Of a stretch of DNA of 9,689 nucleotides, positions 5,763 through 9,689 are shown in pieces. This stretch comes from an uncultured Eubacteriales bacterium. GTDB lineage: Bacteria > Bacillota > Clostridia > Christensenellales > Christensenellaceae. The DNA lies in assembly GCA_905193725.1 (NCBI GenBank), contig CAJJPW010000068.1:1-9689 (forward strand), written 5' to 3'. Made by a program: the position numbers and the translations under genes. Numbering within the stretch: the first letter of the stretch is position 1; every line of letters starts with the position of its first letter. Below the pieces are notes generated by a model. It saw nothing but the letters and a program-made list of their open reading frames with translations, ran no database searches and had not been told where the DNA came from.

Positions 5763-6383
5763 ATGTTAGGTACCATAGTGGTGCTGCTCATCGTGGCGCT
5801 GGATCAAATTGTCAAATTCATTTCCAAATCTGTGCTGACTACTTTGCCGGGAAATACCTATCCTCTATGGGATGGGGTATTCCACTTCACCTATGTGGAA
5901 AATAGGGGCGCGGCGTTTGGAATCTTCGGTGGAGCGCGGGGATTTTTGTTGGTGTTCACCATCCTTTTGGTGGGCGTGCTGATCTGGGCGATTGTGAAAT
6001 TTCGAGATAATCCTTCCAAGCTGTTTCGAGCTTCCCTCTATATGATCTTAGGGGGGGCCATTGGCAACTTGATCGACAGAGTTGTGCTGGGGTATGTGAT
6101 TGATATGTTGGATTTCCGCCTGATCAACTTTGCGGTATTCAATGTGGCAGATAGCTTTGTGTGCGTGGGCACTGTGCTGCTGATCATCGATATTCTCTTC
6201 AAGTCGGAGGATTATTTTAAAGAGAAATTGCGAGGCAAAAAAGGGAAGCGCGAAAAACAAAACGCTCATGGAGAAAAGCTGCAAAGCCAGGAGCAGCTAT
6301 CCTCAGAGGCAGATGAAAAGGGCAGCTGCCAGAGCGATGAACAGCCTGCTCCAGAGATGCAAGGAGAGAAAGAGAAGCAGTAG
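5763..6383 (+). CDS. lspA: Lipoprotein signal peptidase (signal peptidase II)
   Basis: LspA is an inner-membrane aspartyl protease that cuts the signal peptide of diacylglyceryl-modified prolipoproteins just before the lipid-bearing cysteine. The protein has four hydrophobic segments (about 2-20, 59-79, 87-107, 123-145). Family motifs are DQIVKF (14-19), VENRGAAFG (45-53), GGAIGNLIDR (97-106) and FNVADSFVCVG (126-136). By comparison with E. coli D114 and D141, the catalytic pair is D105 and D130. At 206 residues it is longer than the usual 150-170; the extra part is a very hydrophilic C-terminal tail from about 150, first basic (KLRGKKGKREKQ), then rich in Q, S and E, probably cytoplasmic and disordered. 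An RluD-type gene follows, as downstream of lspA in Bacillus subtilis. Confidence 0.96.
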   Translation: MLGTIVVLLIVALDQIVKFISKSVLTTLPGNTYPLWDGVFHFTYVENRGAAFGIFGGARGFLLVFTILLVGVLIWAIVKFRDNPSKLFRASLYMILGGAIGNLIDRVVLGYVIDMLDFRLINFAVFNVADSFVCVGTVLLIIDILFKSEDYFKEKLRGKKGKREKQNAHGEKLQSQEQLSSEADEKGSCQSDEQPAPEMQGEKEKQ

Positions 6384-6403
6384 CGCTCTAAATGAGTGGA
6401 GCG
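6384..6403 (+). other. Hairpin just after lspA
   Basis: CGCTC (6384-6388) and GAGCG (6399-6403) can pair right after the lspA stop. No T run follows, so termination is unlikely. Confidence 0.35.
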
Positions 6404-6427
6404 ACTGTGGGATATATAGATGAGAAG

Positions 6428-6459
6428 ATGGCTTACCTCACACTTTCACCATAAGCCAT
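6428..6459 (+). repeat. 8-bp perfect inverted repeat in the lspA-rluD spacer
   Basis: ATGGCTTA (6428-6435) and TAAGCCAT (6452-6459) are perfect inverted copies separated by 16 bp. As RNA they would form a hairpin in the 183-nt spacer between lspA and the pseudouridine synthase gene. There is no T run after it. It may be an RNA-processing or partial attenuation element, or a DNA-binding site; I cannot tell which. Confidence 0.45.
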
Positions 6460-6566
6460 GAATCAAATACTACTGCATGACGAAACACAGAGCAGAAATA
6501 AGGATATAGGGGAATGTGCCGCAAGAAGGTCGCTTCCCCTTTTCAAAATGGAAGACGGTACAGAGG

Positions 6567-7514
6567 ATGGATGAGAGGACGCGCATTTTTACAGTGGAGG
6601 AGGGGGGAGAGAGGCTGGACGCTTACTTGAGTAAGCAGCAGCCAGATCTCACTCGATCTCACATAAAAAAACTCATAGACAGCGGTGACGTCCTAGTAGA
6701 CGGACAGACAAAAAAGGCGGGTTGCAAGCTCAAAGCGGGCAGTGTGATTTATGTCACCTTAGAGCCAGAGCAGGAGGCAGACATCGTCAAAGAGAATATT
6801 CCCTTGGATATTGTGTACGAGGACGAGTGCTTAGCGGTAATCAACAAACCCCGGGGGATGGTGGTGCACCCGGCACCGGGCAATTCTTCCGGCACGCTAG
6901 TCAACGCCCTGATGTACCATATCAAAGATCTTTCGGGAATCAACGGTGTAGTGCGGCCGGGCATTGTCCACAGAATTGATAAGGACACCACCGGTCTATT
7001 GGTAGTAGCAAAAAACGATATGGCTCATCTTCGCCTGGCGGAGGAAATCCAGAAACGAAAGGCCCATCGGTCGTATTTGGCATTGGTATACGGAAATATT
7101 CGGCAGGATGAGGGGAGCATTAACGCACCCATTGGCAGGCATAAAAAGGATCGCAAAAAAATGGCAGTGGTGCAGGACGGAAGAAGTGCCGTAACCCACT
7201 TTCGGGTGCTGCGCCGATACGGTGGAAGGTATACCTTGGTAAAGGCAGACTTAGAGACGGGGCGTACCCACCAAATTCGGGTGCACTTTGCCCACATGGG
7301 ACATAGTGTGGTGGCAGACCCAGTCTATAGCCCGGGGAGGAATACTTTTGGTGTATCCGGCCAGCTGCTGCACGCCTACTGTCTGCGGCTCATTCATCCG
7401 GTTTCTCAGCAGCCTATGGCTTTTTATGCGAAATTGCCAGAGGATTTTCGGCTGGTGCTTCAAAAACTCAATCGGCAATACCCTTATCATATTCCGCCAT
7501 ACAAAAGTGATTGA
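6567..7514 (+). CDS. rluD: RluD/RluA-family 23S rRNA pseudouridine synthase
   Basis: Enzymes of this family change specific uridines in 23S rRNA to pseudouridine. The 315-residue protein starts with an S4 RNA-binding domain (about 14-60: RLDAYLSKQQPDLTRSHIKKLIDSG...). The catalytic domain holds the strand VINKPRGMVVHP (91-102), the RluA signature HRIDKDTTG (135-143) with catalytic aspartate D138, and the RTHQIRVH motif (233-240). Length and order fit RluD/YlyB. The gene follows lspA as ylyB does in B. subtilis, although pyrR is not next here. The start is uncertain: ATG 6567 gives a family-like N-terminus (MDERTRIFTVEEGGERLD) but has only AGAGG directly adjacent; a GTG at 6516 with AAGGA 11 nt upstream would add 17 residues unlike the family. 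The target positions cannot be given, since RluA-type subgroups differ in target; the symbol is a family-level choice. Confidence 0.92.
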   Translation: MDERTRIFTVEEGGERLDAYLSKQQPDLTRSHIKKLIDSGDVLVDGQTKKAGCKLKAGSVIYVTLEPEQEADIVKENIPLDIVYEDECLAVINKPRGMVVHPAPGNSSGTLVNALMYHIKDLSGINGVVRPGIVHRIDKDTTGLLVVAKNDMAHLRLAEEIQKRKAHRSYLALVYGNIRQDEGSINAPIGRHKKDRKKMAVVQDGRSAVTHFRVLRRYGGRYTLVKADLETGRTHQIRVHFAHMGHSVVADPVYSPGRNTFGVSGQLLHAYCLRLIHPVSQQPMAFYAKLPEDFRLVLQKLNRQYPYHIPPYKSD

Positions 7515-7539
7515 CACTCTTCAAGTTTTTTGCTTTAGG
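7511..7539 (+). promoter_or_regulatory. Promoter-like sequence overlapping the end of rluD
   Basis: A perfect TTGACA (7511-7516) overlaps the rluD stop codon, and TTTAGG lies 17 bp on (7534-7539), preceded by TGC to give an extended -10 form. The -10 itself is poor (3/6). If active, it would start a transcript near 7546 into the gene-free stretch that follows. Confidence 0.4.
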
Positions 7540-7561
7540 TAAGTTGTCCTGCATAAGCATG

Positions 7562-7635
7562 TTTCCCTTCTGATCTGCCACCGGTGAAAAACGGCAAAAC
7601 ACAATCCATCAGATGGGAGGCCTATTTCCGATCTG
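7562..7635 (+). other. Candidate structured RNA with alternative hairpins
   Basis: TTTCCC-T-TCTGAT (7562-7574) pairs with ATCAGA-T-GGGAGG (7608-7620), giving 12 pairs, two of them G-T, around one T-T mismatch. The enclosed part can form TGCC/GGCA (7576-7579 with 7593-7596). CAGATGGGA (7610-7618) can instead pair with TTCC-G-ATCTG (7626-7635), so the two folds exclude each other. A further short stem CGATC/GATCG (7629-7633 with 7652-7656) overlaps the second fold. Alternative folds are typical of regulatory RNAs, but I match no known class and have no folding energies. Confidence 0.4.
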
Positions 7636-7912
7636 TGTAAAGTCCGAATTTGATCGTCAGTTGTCGCCGAGAATGTGGAAAATGGCGTATACTTCTAATG
7701 AAAAAAAGCAAGTAAGGGATTGTCAAAAAACTACTTTTGCAATGGAATTAAAAATGGATAAAATAGAAATCCATGTAACGTGCAGCGCTAGAAATAAAAA
7801 AATACTCCTGAATTGATAACCGTGTCGCTGGCGTGCTTAAGCAAGCTGATCACGCTTTGCTCCGATTGAAAGATTTTAGAGATATCAAAAATAACTTCAT
7901 AAAAATCTCCCG

Positions 7913-7941
7913 TTGGGCAAAAATAGTGAAAACTGTATTTC
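7913..7941 (+). promoter_or_regulatory. Possible promoter of the alcohol dehydrogenase gene
   Basis: TTGGGC (7913-7918) and TATTTC (7936-7941) are separated by 17 bp, each a partial consensus match. Transcription would start near 7948, leaving a very short leader of about 18 nt. A second TATATT at 7942-7947 lacks a -35 at the right distance. Confidence 0.35.
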
Positions 7942-7963
7942 TATATTCACAGGAGGTTTTCAC
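7926..7963. repeat. Inverted repeat bracketing the ribosome-binding site of the alcohol dehydrogenase gene
   Basis: GTGAAAAC (7926-7933) and GTTTTCAC (7956-7963) are perfect 8-bp inverted copies 22 bp apart. The AGGAGG ribosome-binding site (7951-7956) lies in the loop and touches the 3' arm, and the ATG follows 2 nt later. A nested GTGAA/TTCAC pair (7926-7930 with 7946-7950) is also present. It could be an RNA hairpin that limits ribosome access, or an operator over the -10 region. Confidence 0.5.
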
Positions 7964-7965
7964 AT

Positions 7966-9036
7966 ATGAAAGGATTTGCCATGCTGGGGATTGGAAGAAC
8001 CGGCTGGATTCAAAAGGAAAAGCCAGGTGTAGGGCCGCTAGACGCCGTGGGGCGGCCGCTGGCATTAGCTCCCTGTACGTCGGATATTCACACGGTGTGG
8101 GAGGGCGCCATTGGCGACCGGCACGATATGATATTAGGCCATGAAGCAGTGGGAGAAATTGTAGAGCTAGGGGAGTTCGTCAAGGATTTTCAAGTGGGAG
8201 ATCGGGTGATCGTTCCTGCCATCACGCCAAACTGGGCCAAGAGGGAATCCCAGATGGGCTTTCCGCAGCATTCTGGAGGAATGCTCTCTGGTTGGAAGTT
8301 CTCCAACTTTAAGGACGGCGTTTTTGCAGAGTATTTTCACGTCAATGAGGCAGATGCAAACTTGGCAAAGCTGCCCAGTGAAATTGAGCCTTGGGTGGGT
8401 GTCATGCTGTGCGACATGGTAGCCACAGGGTTTCACGGGGCAGAGCTAGCGGATATCGAGTTTGGCGATACCGTAGTGGTCATGGGCATCGGGCCGGTGG
8501 GCCTCATGTCTGTGGCAGGGGCGAACTTAAAGGGTGCCTCGCGCATCATCGCCGTTGGATCCCGCCCTGTATGTGTTAAAGTGGCAAAGGCCTATGGAGC
8601 AACGGACATCGTCAATTATAAAGAGGGGGATGTGGTAGATCAGGTATACAGCCTCACCCACGGCAAGGGAGTGGATAAGGTGATCATCGCCGGTGGAGAC
8701 GCTTCGTCCATCGGACAAGGGGTTGCCATGGTGCGGCCCGGTGGCATTGTGGCCAATGTGAATTACTTTGGAGAGGGAGACTCCCTTCCCATTCCCAGAG
8801 TGGAATGGGGTGTGGGCATGGGCCATAAGACCATCAAAGGCGGTCTCACCCCTGGGGGCAGAGTGAAGATGGAAAAACTGGCGGACCTTGTGAAATATGG
8901 AAAGCTAGATCCCAGTCTACTCATCACCCATCGGCTAGAGGGCTTAGATAAAGTGGAAGATGCCCTTTTACTCATGAAAGAAAAACCAGAGGACTTGATT
9001 AAGCCAGTGGTGAGCATCTCCTATGAGAGCAAGTAA
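7966..9036 (+). CDS. adh: NADP-dependent secondary alcohol dehydrogenase (zinc type)
   Basis: This medium-chain zinc dehydrogenase of 356 residues closely resembles the secondary alcohol dehydrogenases of Thermoanaerobacter brockii and Clostridium beijerinckii, which interconvert 2-propanol or 2-butanol with acetone or 2-butanone using NADP(H). Zinc ligands align by number: C37 (APCTSDIHT), H59 and E60 (GHEAVGE), and D150 (MLCDMVATGFHGAELADI). The coenzyme fold has GIGPVG at 174-179, and VGSRP gives G198, S199 and R200, with Y218 downstream; these are the residues that bind the 2'-phosphate of NADP in the T. brockii enzyme. The structural zinc site of horse-liver-type enzymes is absent, as in that group. 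AGGAGG lies 9 nt before the ATG. The gene stands alone, with its own terminator. In vivo it may reduce a ketone or aldehyde during fermentation; the actual substrate is not shown by sequence. Confidence 0.94.
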   Translation: MKGFAMLGIGRTGWIQKEKPGVGPLDAVGRPLALAPCTSDIHTVWEGAIGDRHDMILGHEAVGEIVELGEFVKDFQVGDRVIVPAITPNWAKRESQMGFPQHSGGMLSGWKFSNFKDGVFAEYFHVNEADANLAKLPSEIEPWVGVMLCDMVATGFHGAELADIEFGDTVVVMGIGPVGLMSVAGANLKGASRIIAVGSRPVCVKVAKAYGATDIVNYKEGDVVDQVYSLTHGKGVDKVIIAGGDASSIGQGVAMVRPGGIVANVNYFGEGDSLPIPRVEWGVGMGHKTIKGGLTPGGRVKMEKLADLVKYGKLDPSLLITHRLEGLDKVEDALLLMKEKPEDLIKPVVSISYESK

Positions 9037-9050
9037 AGTATTGATGGAGA

Positions 9051-9078
9051 AGGAGGCAGAGAGAACTCTGCCTCTTTT
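9051..9078 (+). terminator. Rho-independent terminator of the alcohol dehydrogenase gene
   Basis: GAGGCAGAG (9053-9061) pairs perfectly with CTCTGCCTC (9066-9074) around an AGAA loop, followed by TTTT. It lies 16 bp past the stop codon. On the minus strand no T run follows the stem, so it serves the plus strand. The 73 bases between it and the end of the convergent gene hold only an A run at 9088-9095. Confidence 0.88.
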
Positions 9079-9151
9079 ATGTATCTAAAAAAAATTTGTG
9101 CGAATCGTGCCAAAAATCTGTTTGGGATGATATGCCGTATTAAGTATGGGA

Positions 9152-9685
9152 TCAACAGCTTTTTATGGTATTTTTCATCCATTTCACTAAGGGCTGAAGT
9201 GCCTCTTTGGAAGACAAATCGTAGGAATGACAGATCATCTGATACATTTCGCTGTCCGGACCTTCTGTCTTTTTGACCATGGCGCGAAAAAATGCCATCA
9301 TCAACTTGTCAGCTTTGTTCATTTTCTCATAGCACAGACCGCTTTGGACGTAAAAGGGGCGTAGTTGCTCCCGCTCTTTCGGAGCAAAATTTTGATCCAG
9401 CGCTTCCTGTACTCCAGGGGCGTCTGGGGGTGTGGCGCCTGTTGCCAATACACAAATGGTCTTGCCAGAAAGGCTGGGAAGCTTGGCTTTGAGCCAAGAG
9501 ATGCCAGAGATCTTACCTGCGTGAAAACCTCCTGCGAAGATGATGGCGCTATAACCCTCTAGATGCACCGTCTCTCGCTTGTGAAACGGAACCAGCTCAC
9601 AGGGAAGCTCTTCACTAAGCCATTTGGCATATTGCTGGGTTAAGCCCGTCTTGCTGTGGTAGATCAGTAGGATGGGTTGATTCAT
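9152..9685 (-). CDS. Flavodoxin-domain protein (HemG-like FMN-binding)
   Basis: The 177-residue protein starts MNQPILLIYHSKTGLTQQYA, a flavodoxin first strand with the FMN phosphate-binding loop SKTGLT at 11-16. A second flavin-contact loop follows strand 3 (IIFAGGFHAGKISG, 48-61), and TICVLATGATPP (76-87) gives strand 4 and its loop. This layout fits the flavodoxin-like group that includes menaquinone-dependent protoporphyrinogen oxidase (HemG) and many uncharacterised Clostridia proteins; the C-terminal half (100-177), rich in charged residues, is not one I can assign more closely. It is a soluble electron carrier or oxidoreductase; the partner is unknown. The ATG is only 4 bp from the window end, so its ribosome-binding site is not visible and a further upstream start cannot be excluded. 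It converges on the alcohol dehydrogenase gene. Confidence 0.82.
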   Translation of the reverse strand: MNQPILLIYHSKTGLTQQYAKWLSEELPCELVPFHKRETVHLEGYSAIIFAGGFHAGKISGISWLKAKLPSLSGKTICVLATGATPPDAPGVQEALDQNFAPKEREQLRPFYVQSGLCYEKMNKADKLMMAFFRAMVKKTEGPDSEMYQMICHSYDLSSKEALQPLVKWMKNTIKSC

Positions 9686-9689
9686 TTGG

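Larger units (their letters stand above)
7515..7965. other. 451-bp stretch with no convincing gene; structured in its first part
   Basis: I find no protein family here. An open frame at 7613-7816 has no ribosome-binding site and low-complexity content, so I do not call it. The first 150 bases hold overlapping inverted repeats with a promoter-like sequence before them. The middle (7680-7800) is A-rich with weak imperfect stems, and 7831-7855 has GCGTG paired with CACGC. The last 50 bases are the leader of the alcohol dehydrogenase gene. No obvious terminator for rluD is seen. It may be a small RNA gene, a long regulated leader of the downstream gene, or decayed sequence. Confidence 0.5.

Noticed and set aside
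6516..6566. Longer rluD product from GTG 6516
   Set aside because: The added 17 residues do not resemble the family N-terminus, although the ribosome-binding site at ATG 6567 is weak, so this is a preference and not certain.
7581..7594. CCGGTGAAAAACGG resembling part of a cobalamin riboswitch
   Set aside because: The other conserved blocks of that riboswitch (B12 box and core) are not found nearby, and the downstream gene is not linked to cobalamin.
7613..7816. 67-codon open frame on the plus strand
   Set aside because: No ribosome-binding site before the ATG, no recognisable motif, lysine-rich content as expected from A-rich noncoding DNA, and it overlaps the inverted repeats.
9079..9276. 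Open frame on the plus strand after the alcohol dehydrogenase terminator
   Set aside because: It starts in the terminator tail and runs antisense into the flavodoxin-domain gene, with no ribosome-binding site or family match.

Overview
The window looks like a chromosomal segment of an anaerobic Firmicute, most likely class Clostridia. The evidence is strong AGGAGG-type ribosome-binding sites, a small DUF1540 cysteine-rich protein, the lspA-rluD gene pair familiar from Firmicutes, and a zinc alcohol dehydrogenase that closely resembles the NADP-dependent secondary alcohol dehydrogenases of Clostridium beijerinckii and Thermoanaerobacter. Genes are of medium GC content and the spacers are AT-rich. 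No rRNA, tRNA, CRISPR array, transposase or phage gene was seen.

Region 1 (about 118-5009) is a galactose-use locus. An AraC-family regulator on the minus strand diverges from galK-galT-galE, the three enzymes of the Leloir pathway: galactokinase, galactose-1-phosphate uridylyltransferase and UDP-glucose 4-epimerase. Back-to-back promoters can be read in the 235-bp gap between them, with a palindrome and a direct repeat between the two -35 boxes. A 55-residue, nine-cysteine DUF1540 gene follows galE, and a strong hairpin terminator ends the unit. No sugar transporter or glycosidase is present, so galactose entry must be encoded elsewhere.

Region 2 (about 5081-7514) is housekeeping. mscL on the minus strand encodes a mechanosensitive channel with an added C-terminal zinc ribbon. 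It diverges from lspA (lipoprotein signal peptidase) and an RluD-type pseudouridine synthase. lspA has a well-formed extended -10 promoter.

Region 3 (7515-7965) is a 451-bp stretch without a convincing gene. It holds a promoter-like sequence and overlapping, mutually exclusive hairpins, and is the best place in the window to look for an undescribed RNA.

Region 4 (7966-9689) holds the secondary alcohol dehydrogenase gene with its own terminator and a convergent flavodoxin-domain gene whose start lies at the window edge. An 8-bp perfect inverted repeat brackets the alcohol dehydrogenase ribosome-binding site.

Overall this is mostly recognisable metabolism and housekeeping, and no clearly new multi-gene system is visible. 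The points most worth a second look are the 7515-7965 region, the changed sugar-binding signature of GalK, the channel-zinc-ribbon fusion, the DUF1540 gene at the end of the gal unit, and the inverted repeats near gene starts.
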